From Bradyrhizobium sp. WSM3983 (GTDB lineage: Bacteria > Pseudomonadota > Alphaproteobacteria > Rhizobiales > Xanthobacteraceae): a stretch of DNA of 64,000 nt. Shown in pieces: positions 17,736 through 26,467 of this stretch; the first letter of the stretch is position 1; each line of letters starts with the position of its first letter. The position numbers were made by a program, and so were the translations under genes. Where the stretch lies: contig NZ_AXAY01000001.1 of the NCBI RefSeq assembly GCF_000473045.1, positions 204,929 to 268,928 of the forward strand, written 5' to 3'. Under the pieces are notes generated by a model. The model was given only the letters and a program-made list of their open reading frames with translations. It did no database searches and was not told the DNA's origin.

Positions 17736-18898
17736 TCGTCCGTCGACGCGATCTGCTGCTCGGCGCCGGCATCGCTATGGGCACCACGCTGTTGCCCACC
17801 TCCCTTCTCGCCCTTGCTGCACCGAATGCCGAGGTGGTCGCGCGCAGCGTCGTCTCGCCGGGCAATACCACGCGACTGAAGCGGGTGTTTGCCAAGGCGG
17901 CGCGAGGTGAACCAGTCACGCTCGGTTTCATCGGCGGCTCGATCACCCAGGGTCCACCGCAAAACTATGCATCGCAAATTGCGGCTTGGTGGGGCCAACG
18001 CTTTCCCAACGCGTCCCTCTCCGTGGTCAATGCCGGACTTGCGGGCACAGGTTCGCTGCTGGGCGCGTTTCGCGTCGGCGTCGATCTGCTGTCTAAAGAC
18101 CCGGATCTCGTGATCGTCGAATTCGGTGTCAACGATGCCTCCGCCGATGCATACGCCTACGAGGGACTGTTGCGGCACATCCTTGACCACCGCACCGCGC
18201 CGGCCGCGCTGCTGCTGTTTATGATGTGGGAGAAGGGCGGCAACATGCAATCGATGCAGGCGCCGATCGGCCGGCACTACGACCTGCCGATGATCAGCTT
18301 CCGCGACGCGCTGTGGCCGGAGATAGAGGCCGGTCGGCTCGCTTGGCGCGACGTGATCGTGGACGTGGTTCACCCCAATGATCTTGGCAATCGCTACGCT
18401 GCCAGCTTCTGCACGAACTTCTTCGAAAAAGTGTTGCGGCAGCAGGCGGCGACGCACGGCGCACTCACCCTCGACCCGTTGCCGGCGCCGATTGGATCCT
18501 CGCTCTATGAGCATGTCGGGCTGATGCCGGGGACCGACTTCGCTCCCATCGATCGCGACGGGTGGGAATTGACCCCTTCGCAGATCTGGGGGCAGATCTG
18601 GGCCATCACGCAAAGCAACGCTCGCTTCGAGCTCGACTGCAAGGCGTGTGGCATCGCGCTCATCGTCGGCGGCCGCGCCTCGACGCTGCTCGAGAGATCA
18701 ATAATCACAATCGACGGCGTTGAGGTTCGGCCGATGAAGGCGCCCAATTTCCTTGACCGGGACACAATCGTCCTCCTAACCGACCTGCCGAACAGCCATC
18801 ACAGCTTGCGGCTGGAGACCGCGGATTTTCCCTCATCCGCATTCGGCAGCAGCGGTCTGCGCGCACTCGGTCTGTTCGACGACCCCAGGGCCGACTGA
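17732..18898 (+). CDS. Exported SGNH/GDSL-fold esterase or acetyltransferase partner
   Basis: This 388-residue protein has an N-terminal export signal (RRRDLLLGAGIAMGTTLLP, Tat-like). Block I is GFIGGSITQG with the nucleophile serine, then NAGLAGTGS, EFGVND (oxyanion block) and DVVHPND with the Asp-His pair. Together these fit an SGNH hydrolase acting outside the cytoplasm. The C-terminal 120 residues form an extra beta-rich region, possibly carbohydrate-binding. The start GTG overlaps the acyltransferase stop (GTGA), so the two are co-expressed and probably edit acyl groups on the same polysaccharide. Confidence 0.82.
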   Translation: MIVRRRDLLLGAGIAMGTTLLPTSLLALAAPNAEVVARSVVSPGNTTRLKRVFAKAARGEPVTLGFIGGSITQGPPQNYASQIAAWWGQRFPNASLSVVNAGLAGTGSLLGAFRVGVDLLSKDPDLVIVEFGVNDASADAYAYEGLLRHILDHRTAPAALLLFMMWEKGGNMQSMQAPIGRHYDLPMISFRDALWPEIEAGRLAWRDVIVDVVHPNDLGNRYAASFCTNFFEKVLRQQAATHGALTLDPLPAPIGSSLYEHVGLMPGTDFAPIDRDGWELTPSQIWGQIWAITQSNARFELDCKACGIALIVGGRASTLLERSIITIDGVEVRPMKAPNFLDRDTIVLLTDLPNSHHSLRLETADFPSSAFGSSGLRALGLFDDPRAD

Positions 18899-18932
18899 CC
18901 GACCTGCAGGAACCGCGAAATCTATCGACGAA

Positions 18933-18961
18933 GCGGCCGGGTCGCTTGCTTCACCGGCCGC
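18933..18961. terminator. Stem-loop between convergent genes
   Basis: GCGGCCGG and CCGGCCGC form a perfect eight-base stem around a 13-base loop between the converging hydrolase and permease genes. There is no clear T run on either side, so it is a possible bidirectional transcription end rather than a standard intrinsic terminator. Confidence 0.4.
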
Positions 18962-18981
18962 AATCGCCAAATCTCGACTGT

Positions 18982-20655
18982 CTATTCCGCCGGTGCCGCA
19001 TGCATTTCCGGATGCGCGGCATAGTGCTCGGTGGTGCCGAGCTTGCTGGCCGCGAGCAATCCGCCTGCCATCACGGCATAGGCGAACGCCACGGCAGGCG
19101 TGACACCAAAGCCGCCGCCGATGCCGACAGCTTCGCCGTGCATGAAGCCGAAATAGGTCAGCACTGCACCGACGAGTGCGAAGGCTGACGCCTTTTCGAA
19201 GTCACGCTCGATGATGAAGACGCCGAGCGCGCCCAGGATCAGACCGCCGAGGATGGAGCCGCTGCCCATCACTTCCAGTCCGTGATAGAATACGCCCTGC
19301 TGCGGCAGCGCGGCAATCGCGGCAGTCTTCACTGCGTCGGCCTTGTCTGCGGCCATGCCGCCGACGGTCGCCGCCGCATTCATGGTTGAGCCCAGCATGG
19401 TGTCGATCTGGAGCTTGGCCCAGGCCGCAAGATGCGGGGTCAGCGCCAGCACGATCGCGGGAGCGTGCTTGACCGGCGTGGTCTGGAACGCCTGTGCGCC
19501 GATGAGCATGCCGATATAGAGCAAGATCGGCGAGATCGCGACCACCGGCACCAGCGCGAGCAGCACCGAGATGATGCCGAACCACGCCAGCACCACCACC
19601 ATGATTCCGGTCGCAGCCGAATAGCCGATGCGGCCGCCCATCGCCTTCCAGCCGGGATGGCCGATATAGACTGCGTTGATGAAGGGATTGCCCATCAGGC
19701 AGCCGATCAGGCTGACGACGCCGTCAGCGGTCAGCACGCGCGTGGTCGGATATTCGTCGCCGGCGGCTTCCGCGCTTTCGACATTGTCCATGGCCTCGAC
19801 GAGGTCATAGATGCCGAAAGGAATAGCGGTCACCAGGATGACGCCGAGGTATTCGAAGCCCGAGAAAACGTACCCAACCGCCGGGATCGGCACCGAGAAG
19901 CCGAAATTGGCAAACGCTGCGCCAACGCCCGCGATGCTCAATCCGCCAAGACCGAGGCCGAACAGGTTCGAGCCCCAGGCGATGATCATGCCAGCCCCAA
20001 TGGCGACGAGGCCCGCAGGAATGCCGCGCCAGTATTTTACACCGCCGAACCAACTCACCAGGATGATGGCGAAGCAGACGAGACCGATCTGCGGCGTCAT
20101 GTACATCTCCAGCGCAGGCCGCATCGAGATGAAGGTTACGGAGACGCCGGCAAGCGTGCCGAGCAGCGCTGCCCGCGGCGTGATCCTGCGGATGAACGGC
20201 GCGATGAAGCCGCCGATCATGAGGATAAAACTCTGGAAGAACACCCAGACCAGGCCCGCCGACCAGCCCTTGAGCGGATCGCCGGTCTTCAGCGTGATCG
20301 GCAGCATGATCACGAAGGTCACGATGAACATGTGCGGCACGCTGACGCCGGATGGCAGCGCGCAAACGTCGCTACGGCCGGTCTTCTGCGCAAGACGATA
20401 GGCGAGGTACGCGTAGTAGAAGGTGGAGAGGCACATCATGAGCCCGAGCGCGGGCAGGATGCGGCCGAACACGAGACTGTCCGGCATCTTCAGCACGAAG
20501 CGCAAGAGACCCGTGAGCACCAGCATGTTGACGAGGATGTTGGTGCCGAAGCCGAAAAACGCGTTCCAGTCGCCCGATGTCCATAGCGCCGGCTTGAACT
20601 CGGACCTGTTCGTCTCAGATTTGCCGGCCGTCCCCGTCAATGTGCTCATGGTCAT
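18982..20655 (-). CDS. NCS2/xanthine-uracil-type permease family protein
   Basis: This 557-residue membrane protein has about twelve helices and segments typical of nucleobase/anion permeases of the NCS2 or SulP-like fold (QKTGRSDVCALPSGVSVPHMFIVTFVIMLP, GIPAGLVAIGAGMIIAWGSN). It should bring in a nucleobase-like or related small compound. It is the second gene behind a sigma-54 promoter, four bases after an amidase-like gene, so it probably imports that enzyme's nitrogen-rich substrate. The ATG at 20655 overlaps its own AGGGG site, so translation may start at the second ATG (20649). It is longer than typical NCS2 proteins by about 100 residues, with an alanine-rich insertion near residue 430. 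Confidence 0.72.
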   Translation of the reverse strand: MTMSTLTGTAGKSETNRSEFKPALWTSGDWNAFFGFGTNILVNMLVLTGLLRFVLKMPDSLVFGRILPALGLMMCLSTFYYAYLAYRLAQKTGRSDVCALPSGVSVPHMFIVTFVIMLPITLKTGDPLKGWSAGLVWVFFQSFILMIGGFIAPFIRRITPRAALLGTLAGVSVTFISMRPALEMYMTPQIGLVCFAIILVSWFGGVKYWRGIPAGLVAIGAGMIIAWGSNLFGLGLGGLSIAGVGAAFANFGFSVPIPAVGYVFSGFEYLGVILVTAIPFGIYDLVEAMDNVESAEAAGDEYPTTRVLTADGVVSLIGCLMGNPFINAVYIGHPGWKAMGGRIGYSAATGIMVVVLAWFGIISVLLALVPVVAISPILLYIGMLIGAQAFQTTPVKHAPAIVLALTPHLAAWAKLQIDTMLGSTMNAAATVGGMAADKADAVKTAAIAALPQQGVFYHGLEVMGSGSILGGLILGALGVFIIERDFEKASAFALVGAVLTYFGFMHGEAVGIGGGFGVTPAVAFAYAVMAGGLLAASKLGTTEHYAAHPEMHAAPAE

Positions 20656-20659
20656 ACCC

Positions 20660-21358
20660 CTATGTGGTCGAAGTCTTCATCGCCTCCAAGACTGCGGCTG
20701 AGTCCGCGACCCAGCCGAAGATGCCGCCCTGGGCCTTGATCATCTTCAGGCCCATCTCGTGAAACTCGGGGAAGTAGGATGCGCAGCCGTCCGAGATGAC
20801 CACGCAGCGATAGCCGCGGTCATTGGCCTCGCGCACGGTGGTGTTGACACACACTTCGGTGGTAACGCCGCACACCAGGAGATTCTCGATGCCGTATTTC
20901 TCCAGCACGTCGGTGAGCTCGGTGGCGTAGAACGCGCCCTTGCCGGGCTTGTCGATCACGACCTCGCTGTCGAGTGGATAGAGCTCGGGGATGATGTCGT
21001 GGCCGGCTTCGCCGCGGATGAGAATGCGGCCCATCGGGCCGGGATCGCCGATGCGCAAGGACGGCGCGCCGCGCTCGACTTTCGCCGGCGGCGCATCGGA
21101 GAGATCGGGCAGATGCCCTTCACGGGTGTGGACGACAAGCATGCCGGTATTGCGCGCAGCCTTCAGCACGGCGCCGATCGGCTTCACCGCACGCGCGAGC
21201 TGGCTGACATCATTGCCGAGGGTCTCACCGAATCCGCCGGGCTCCATGAAGTCGCGCTGCATGTCGATGATCACGAGCGCGGTGCTCGACCAATCGAGCT
21301 TGATCGGCTCGGGCTCGGCGCTGATGACACCCAGTGTCGGCTTGGTTGAGTTCAACAT
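20660..21358 (-). CDS. Isochorismatase-fold cysteine hydrolase (biuret/ureidoacrylate amidohydrolase-like)
   Basis: This 232-residue cytoplasmic hydrolase has the family's Asp-Lys-Cys triad: Asp in VIIDMQRDF, Lys in IDKPGKGAF and Cys in [10 protein letters not shown]. The segments [15 protein letters not shown], [15 protein letters not shown] and DIIPELYPL resemble amidases that cleave ureido or biuret C-N bonds (RutB and BiuH relatives) more than true isochorismatases. A nitrogen-supply role is supported by the sigma-54 promoter just upstream and by the transporter gene four bases downstream. The exact substrate is inferred, not shown. The start ATG follows GGGGG. Confidence 0.8.
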   Translation of the reverse strand: MLNSTKPTLGVISAEPEPIKLDWSSTALVIIDMQRDFMEPGGFGETLGNDVSQLARAVKPIGAVLKAARNTGMLVVHTREGHLPDLSDAPPAKVERGAPSLRIGDPGPMGRILIRGEAGHDIIPELYPLDSEVVIDKPGKGAFYATELTDVLEKYGIENLLVCGVTTEVCVNTTVREANDRGYRCVVISDGCASYFPEFHEMGLKMIKAQGGIFGWVADSAAVLEAMKTSTT

Positions 21359-21370
21359 AACGCCCCCGCG

Positions 21371-21394
21371 AGAACTCTCTTTGCCAGGAGTTCT
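21371..21394 (-). promoter_or_regulatory. Seven-base inverted repeat in the amidase leader
   Basis: AGAACTC and GAGTTCT pair perfectly around ten bases, immediately downstream of the -12 element at 21394-21409 and overlapping the expected transcription start. It could be a leader hairpin or a protein site. Its function is not known. Confidence 0.35.
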
Positions 21395-21409
21395 GCAAGC
21401 GCCGTGCCA
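21394..21409 (-). promoter_or_regulatory. Sigma-54 (RpoN) promoter of the amidase-permease operon
   Basis: On the minus strand the sequence reads TGGCACGGCGCTTGCA, an exact match to the -24/-12 consensus TGGCACG-N4-TTGCA. Transcription would start about ten bases further on, giving a leader of about 25 bases before the ATG at 21358. Sigma-54 promoters need an enhancer-binding activator such as NtrC or NifA. No obvious NtrC dyad was seen upstream by eye. Confidence 0.75.
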
Positions 21410-21420
21410 TTGTGTACAAT
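21409..21420. promoter_or_regulatory. ATTGT-GT-ACAAT dyad beside the sigma-54 promoter
   Basis: A five-base dyad with a two-base centre abuts the upstream edge of the -24 element. Dyads of the TTGT-Nx-ACAA kind are often bound by GntR-family repressors; binding here would block the polymerase. This is pattern-based inference only. Confidence 0.35.
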
Positions 21421-21550
21421 TGAGGTGGGGCGCGCCGCGTAGAGAAATTCGCTGCTCTATCAGAACGTTATCGGAAGAGACCGCGTCTGCTTATTCGCTG
21501 TGCGATGGCTTTGCGACGTGCGTTTGCTTAAAGGATGAGCGGCCTCCGTC

Positions 21551-21655
21551 GTCATTCCGGGGGCGCGACGAAGTCGCGAACCCGGAATCCATCGAGCCGC
21601 AGTGCATGAGGTGAAATGGATTCCGGGCTCGCGCTATGCGCGCCCCGGAATGACG
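21551..21655. repeat. Palindromic repeat element overlapping the end of the MaoC-like gene
   Basis: The left arm (GTCATTCCGG...ACCCGGAATCCAT) and right arm (ATGGATTCCGGG...CCCCGGAATGAC) are near-complementary, forming a long hairpin of about 105 bases with internal palindromes. It lies between divergent gene ends, and its right arm provides the last codons and stop of the gene at 21634-22617. This is a typical dispersed palindromic repeat of Bradyrhizobium-like genomes. Confidence 0.75.
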
Positions 21656-22617
21656 AGAGTGGTGTTACCCCCCGCCCCATACAGCCGCCGATGCTCCTCC
21701 TCATACGGCGCATAGGAATCCTTCAGCGTCGCCATGTTGAGCAGCATCGTGGCAACCATCGTGCCCGCCTTGTCGAACACGCGCGTCTTGATCCAGGCGC
21801 TTTCGGTGCGGCGGCTGCCGGACAGCGCGACGACCTCGCGCTCGACTTCGTATTCCTCGTCGACGAACAGCGGTCCCTTCACCAGCCGGATTTCCTGATC
21901 GGCGAACAGGCCGACGGCCGGCCCTTTGGTCGGCAACGGATCGTCTTTGGAGCGGTACTGAAACAGCACGCTCAGCATCTCCATCGGGATGATGGCTCTG
22001 TTCCACGGATTGTCCGCGCCGGAATAGTAGGGCGAGGTCTCGGTGATGACTGCGAGCTTCTGCCGGAGTGAGAACGGGTAGAGATCGCCCATGTTCTGGT
22101 CGAACGCCATCCGCACCGTCTGCCGCTTGCCCGTCTGCGCCACCTTCACGTCGCGCAGGATCACGGGATCGCTCAGCGGCTTGAGTTCGCCGAGGCGCGC
22201 CTCCAGCGCGGTCGCGACTTGCGCATCGCCGACCGAGGCCGTGCCGCGCAGCACCTCGGTGCCGTCGCGCTTCACCATCTGGATCTGGCACTGGCTCGTT
22301 CCGGGCAAAGGCTTCTGCAGGATCGCCTGCACCTCCTCACCTTCGAAGCAGGCGTTGCGATAATGCGCAGAGAGGCAGCCGCTCTCGAACCAGGCCTGTC
22401 CCCACAGTCGTGCGCCGAGCGGGGCGAACTGGCTGAAATGCGTGGGACCCTCGATGGTGCCGCCCTTGAAGCCGAGCTTCTGCGCGGTGGCATCGTCGTG
22501 GATGGACGCATGCGCGTCGTAAACCTGCGCGTGCAGCATCTGGCGCGGTTGGCGCCACGGCCCGATCAGGGCTTCGGTTGTCTCAGTGATCTCGGTGTCG
22601 AATGCGTTTGCGGCCAT
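21634..22617 (-). CDS. MaoC-like (hotdog-fold) protein of unknown substrate
   Basis: This 327-residue soluble protein has an N-terminal segment (KLGFKGGTIEGPTHFSQFAPLG and CLSAHYRNACFEGEEVQA) that resembles the MaoC hotdog fold found in enoyl-CoA hydratases. The second half (FADQEIRLVKGPLFVDEEYEVEREVVAL) looks like another hotdog copy, so it may be a double-hotdog hydratase or a CoA-binding protein. The classical catalytic Asp-His pair is not obvious. The ATG at 22617 is used because GGAG sits seven bases before it; an in-frame GTG at 22629 overlaps that site. The last six residues (VIPGRA) and the stop come from a palindromic repeat. Confidence 0.55.
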   Translation of the reverse strand: MAANAFDTEITETTEALIGPWRQPRQMLHAQVYDAHASIHDDATAQKLGFKGGTIEGPTHFSQFAPLGARLWGQAWFESGCLSAHYRNACFEGEEVQAILQKPLPGTSQCQIQMVKRDGTEVLRGTASVGDAQVATALEARLGELKPLSDPVILRDVKVAQTGKRQTVRMAFDQNMGDLYPFSLRQKLAVITETSPYYSGADNPWNRAIIPMEMLSVLFQYRSKDDPLPTKGPAVGLFADQEIRLVKGPLFVDEEYEVEREVVALSGSRRTESAWIKTRVFDKAGTMVATMLLNMATLKDSYAPYEEEHRRLYGAGGNTTLVIPGRA

Positions 22618-22779
22618 GATGTTCTCCACAAGCAGCCATGACTAGCAGGAGCGCCACGGATGCGGCTAGCCGTATTGACTTCGCAGGCCCATGCTCTTGA
22701 CTGTCACAATTCGCGTCGCGCAGCCGCAAATCCTTCCCGCAGCGCAAACCCCGCCGATTAAGAGACGAGGACTCCTAAA

Positions 22780-25700
22780 ATGACGCTGATGCAGGTCGAG
22801 CTGGACGACAAATACCGGCTCGAATCGAAGCGGATCTTCCTGTCAGGCACCCAGGCCCTGGTTCGCTTGCCCATGTTGCAGCGCGAACGCGACCGACTCC
22901 AGGGGCTCAACACCGGCGGCTTCATTTCCGGCTATCGCGGTTCCCCGCTCGGCATGTACGACCACGCGCTGTGGCGCGCGAAGTCACACCTCCAGCAGCA
23001 CGACATCGCCTTCGTCCCCGGCCTGAACGAGGATCTGGCGGCGACCGCCGTCTGGGGCAGCCAGCAGGTCGGCCTGTTTCCCGGCGCCAAGGTCGATGGG
23101 GTGTTCGGCATCTGGTACGGCAAGGGTCCCGGCGTCGACCGCTCCGTCGACGCGCTCAAGCATGCCAATGCGGCCGGCACTTCGCTCAATGGCGGCGTGC
23201 TCGCGCTCGCCGGTGACGACCATGGCTGCCAGTCCTCGACGCTGGCGCATCAGAGCGAGCAGGTGTTCGCGGCGGCTCTGATTCCCGTGATCAATCCGGC
23301 AACGCTGCAGGATTATCTCGATCTCGGCCTCTATGGCTTCGCGCTGTCACGCTTCTCCGGCTGCTGGGTCGGCTTCAAGGCGATCAGCGAGACCGTCGAG
23401 AGCTCGGCCTCGATCGACAGTGATCCCGCTCGCATCCAGATCAGGCTGCCCGACGATTTCGAGATGCCGCCCGGCGGCCTCAACATCCGCTGGCCCGATC
23501 CTCCGCTGGAGGCTGAGCGTCGCCTGTTCGGCCCGAAGATGGCCGCGGTGCAGGCTTTTGCCCGCGCCAACCAGCTCGACCGCATCGTGCTCGATTCAAG
23601 GCCGGCGCGGCTCGGCATTGTCGCGACCGGCAAGGCCTATCTCGATCTGCGCCAGGCGCTCGCCGACTTAGGGATCACCGACAAGGACGCGCAGGATCTG
23701 GGCTTGCGCATCTACAAGGTCGCACTGACCTGGCCGCTGGAGGAAAGCGGCGCGAAGCGATTTGCGGAAGGTCTTCAGGACGTGCTCGTGGTCGAGGAGA
23801 AGCGCGGCTTCATCGAAGACCAGCTGATGCGCATTCTCTACAATATCGATGCGTCAAGGCGCCCGATCGTCACGGGCAAGCGCGACGAAAGCGGCGTGCC
23901 GCTGCTGCCGAGCGAAGGTGAGCTGACGCCGACCATCGTCGCGGGCGCGCTGGTGGCGCGATTGCGCAAGCTCGGGCATCACAGCCCGGTGCTGGAGCAG
24001 CGCCTCGCGCGGCTCGAGGCCTTCGACAATCCCATCTCCGCCAGCACGCAGATCAAGCTCGCGCGCACGCCGTTCTTCTGCTCGGGCTGTCCGCATAATT
24101 CCTCGACCCGCGTGCCCGAAGGCAGCCGCGCCATGGCCGGCATCGGGTGCCACGGCATGGCCCTGAGCATGCCGACGCGCCGCACCGATCTGATTTCACA
24201 TATGGGCGCCGAGGGTGTGAACTGGATCGGCCAGTCGCCCTTCACCACCGAGAAGCACATTTTTCAGAATCTCGGCGACGGCACCTATACGCATTCCGGG
24301 CTCCTCGCCCTTCGTGCAGCGTCTGCCGCCGGCATCAACATCACCTACAAGATCCTCTACAACGACGCCGTCGCGATGACCGGCGGTCAGCCGGCCGAGG
24401 GCGCCTTTAACGTCGCGCAGATCGCGCACCAGGTCTGGGCCGAGGGCGTGAAGCGGCTTGCGGTCGTCTCGGACGATCCGGGCAAATATCCTGAGGGCAA
24501 CTACTTCCCGCAGGGCGCGACCATTCATCATCGCCGCGAGCTCGATGCCGTGCAGCGCGAGCTGCGTGACATCGAGGGCCTCACGGTCGTGATCTACGAC
24601 CAGACCTGCGCCGCCGAGAAGCGCCGCCGCCGCAAGCGCGGGCTCTATCCCGATCCCGCCAAGCGCGCCTTCATCAACGAACTGGTCTGCGAAGGCTGCG
24701 GCGATTGCTCGCAGGCCTCCAACTGCGTCTCGGTGCAGCCGCTGGAAACCGAGTTCGGCCGCAAGCGCCAGATCGACCAGTCCAACTGCAACAAGGACTT
24801 TTCCTGCGTCGAGGGCTTTTGCCCGAGTTTTGTCACCGTGCATGGCGGTTCGCTCAAGCGCATGAAAACCTCGGCGGTCGATTCCGGGCAGTTGTTCGCT
24901 GACCTGCCGCTGCCGCCCGCGCGTGAGCTGGAAGGCCCCTACAACATTCTCGTCACCGGCATCGGCGGCACCGGCGTCATTACCATCGGTGCCCTGCTCG
25001 GCATGGCCGCCCATGTCGACGGCCGCGGCTGCTCGGCACTGGATTTCACCGGCCTATCGCAGAAGAACGGCGCGGTGATGAGCCATGTCCGTATCGCGCC
25101 CAAGCCGGAAGACATTTCCGCGGTCCGCATCACCACCGGCGGCGCCGACGTCATCCTCGGCTGCGATATGATCGTCTCGGCCGGCCCGACCGCGCTCAGC
25201 CGCGCCGAGCGCGGCGTGACCAAGGCCTATATCAACGCCGATTTGCAGCCGACCGCCAGCTTCGTGCAAAACCCCGATATCGATTTCGAGATGGGCACGA
25301 TGCAGACCGTGCTGCGCGATGCCGTCGGCGACAAGAACCTCGATATCATCGACGCCACCGGCATTGCCGCCGCCCTGATGGGCGACAGTATCGCGACCAA
25401 CCCCTTCATGCTCGGCTTCGCCTTCCAGAAGGGTGCGATCCCGCTGTCGCTGGAGGCCCTGCTCCGCGCCATCGAGATCAACGGCGCCGCGATCGAGATG
25501 AACAAGCTCGCCTTCACCTGGGGGCGGCTGGCGGCCCACGACATGTCGCGGGTGCGCAGCGTGCTCCAGTTCAAGAGCCGCGCATCCGCGCCGACGAAGT
25601 CGCTCGACGACGTCATCGCGACCCGCGCGGAATTTCTGACGGGCTATCAGGACAAGGCCTACTCGGATCGCTATCGCTCGGCGGTTACCAAGGTGCGCAA

Positions 25701-26256
25701 GGCGGAAACGGCCGCCTCGCCCGCGTCCACGGAGCTGACTGAGGCCGTGGCGAAAAACCTGTTCAAGTTGATGTCCTACAAGGATGAGTACGAGGTCGCG
25801 CGTCTCTACACCGACGGTAGCTTTGCCAGGAAAGTCTCGGAGAAGTTCGACGGCGACTTCACGCTGAAGTACCACTTGGCGCCACCGATCTTCGCGAAGC
25901 GCGACAAGACGACGGGACATCTTCAGAAGAAGGAGTTCGGCAGTTGGATGATCCACGCGTTCCGCGTGCTGGCCAAGCTGAAATTCCTGCGCGGCGGCGC
26001 GCTTGACCCGTTCGGCCGCACCGACGAGCGCCGGACGGAGCGGAAGCTGGTTGAGGATTATCTCGCGATGATCGACCAGCGGACGGCCGCGCTGAAAGCG
26101 GAGCAGATTCCGCTGCTGGCGAGGATCGCCCGCGTGCCAGAAACGATCCGTGGCTTCGGCCACGTCAAGGAAGCCAACATCAAGCTGGCGGCGGCGGAGA
26201 AGGCGCGGTTGGAAGCGGAGCTGGAGAACAGCCGCTTTGCAGCGGCTGCGGAGTAA
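22780..26256 (+). CDS. Indolepyruvate ferredoxin oxidoreductase family protein (fused subunits)
   Basis: This 1158-residue fusion is typical of proteobacterial indolepyruvate:ferredoxin oxidoreductases, which convert aryl-pyruvates to aryl-acetyl-CoA in aromatic amino acid breakdown. The order is an N-terminal pyrimidine-binding part (SGYRGSPLGMYD), a TPP-binding part (ACHGMALSMP-like to YKILYNDAVAMTGGQPAEG, about residues 440-590), a cysteine-rich stretch (LVCEGCGDCSQASNC and SCVEGFCPSF, about 636-690), a gamma-type domain (ITGIGGTGVITIGALLGMAAH) and a C-terminal DUF6537-like tail. It starts at an ATG with GAGGA upstream. It is transcribed alone, divergent from the MaoC-like gene. Confidence 0.88.
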   Translation: MTLMQVELDDKYRLESKRIFLSGTQALVRLPMLQRERDRLQGLNTGGFISGYRGSPLGMYDHALWRAKSHLQQHDIAFVPGLNEDLAATAVWGSQQVGLFPGAKVDGVFGIWYGKGPGVDRSVDALKHANAAGTSLNGGVLALAGDDHGCQSSTLAHQSEQVFAAALIPVINPATLQDYLDLGLYGFALSRFSGCWVGFKAISETVESSASIDSDPARIQIRLPDDFEMPPGGLNIRWPDPPLEAERRLFGPKMAAVQAFARANQLDRIVLDSRPARLGIVATGKAYLDLRQALADLGITDKDAQDLGLRIYKVALTWPLEESGAKRFAEGLQDVLVVEEKRGFIEDQLMRILYNIDASRRPIVTGKRDESGVPLLPSEGELTPTIVAGALVARLRKLGHHSPVLEQRLARLEAFDNPISASTQIKLARTPFFCSGCPHNSSTRVPEGSRAMAGIGCHGMALSMPTRRTDLISHMGAEGVNWIGQSPFTTEKHIFQNLGDGTYTHSGLLALRAASAAGINITYKILYNDAVAMTGGQPAEGAFNVAQIAHQVWAEGVKRLAVVSDDPGKYPEGNYFPQGATIHHRRELDAVQRELRDIEGLTVVIYDQTCAAEKRRRRKRGLYPDPAKRAFINELVCEGCGDCSQASNCVSVQPLETEFGRKRQIDQSNCNKDFSCVEGFCPSFVTVHGGSLKRMKTSAVDSGQLFADLPLPPARELEGPYNILVTGIGGTGVITIGALLGMAAHVDGRGCSALDFTGLSQKNGAVMSHVRIAPKPEDISAVRITTGGADVILGCDMIVSAGPTALSRAERGVTKAYINADLQPTASFVQNPDIDFEMGTMQTVLRDAVGDKNLDIIDATGIAAALMGDSIATNPFMLGFAFQKGAIPLSLEALLRAIEINGAAIEMNKLAFTWGRLAAHDMSRVRSVLQFKSRASAPTKSLDDVIATRAEFLTGYQDKAYSDRYRSAVTKVRKAETAASPASTELTEAVAKNLFKLMSYKDEYEVARLYTDGSFARKVSEKFDGDFTLKYHLAPPIFAKRDKTTGHLQKKEFGSWMIHAFRVLAKLKFLRGGALDPFGRTDERRTERKLVEDYLAMIDQRTAALKAEQIPLLARIARVPETIRGFGHVKEANIKLAAAEKARLEAELENSRFAAAAE

Positions 26257-26262
26257 GCAGTT

Positions 26263-26350
26263 CGTCATTGCGAGGAGCGAAGCGACGAAGCAAATCCAGA
26301 CTGCCATCGCAGACGGATTTCTGGATTGCTTCGCTGCGCTCGCAATGACG
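26263..26350. repeat. Palindromic repeat element
   Basis: CGTCATTGCGAGGAGCGAAG at the left end and its near complement CTTCGCTGCGCTCGCAATGACG at the right enclose paired CAAATCCAG / CTGGATTG segments, giving a hairpin of about 88 bases seven bases after the oxidoreductase stop codon. This element family is common between genes in Bradyrhizobium relatives. It abuts a truncated oxidoreductase fragment. Confidence 0.75.
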
Positions 26351-26406
26351 GAGGTTGTGGATCCTGCGCCGATGACAATGACGTCGTAGGTCTCGTGCGC
26401 CGGCAT
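26351..26406 (-). pseudogene. 5' fragment of an FAD/NAD(P)-dependent oxidoreductase
   Basis: On the minus strand, MPAHETYDVIVIGAGSTT is encoded from an ATG at 26406 (another ATG at 26409). DVIVIGAGS is the start of a Rossmann FAD-binding fold, as in lipoamide dehydrogenase or mercuric reductase-like proteins. After 18 residues the frame enters the palindromic repeat (SVIASAAKQSR) and the protein similarity ends. No remainder of such a gene is seen nearby, so this is a remnant left by a deletion or rearrangement at the repeat. Confidence 0.55.
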
Positions 26407-26467
26407 CATGCGGCAAGGGTCCCGAGGCAAGGCATGACACCGTCATACTCCGCCCGCGGGCTCGCAG

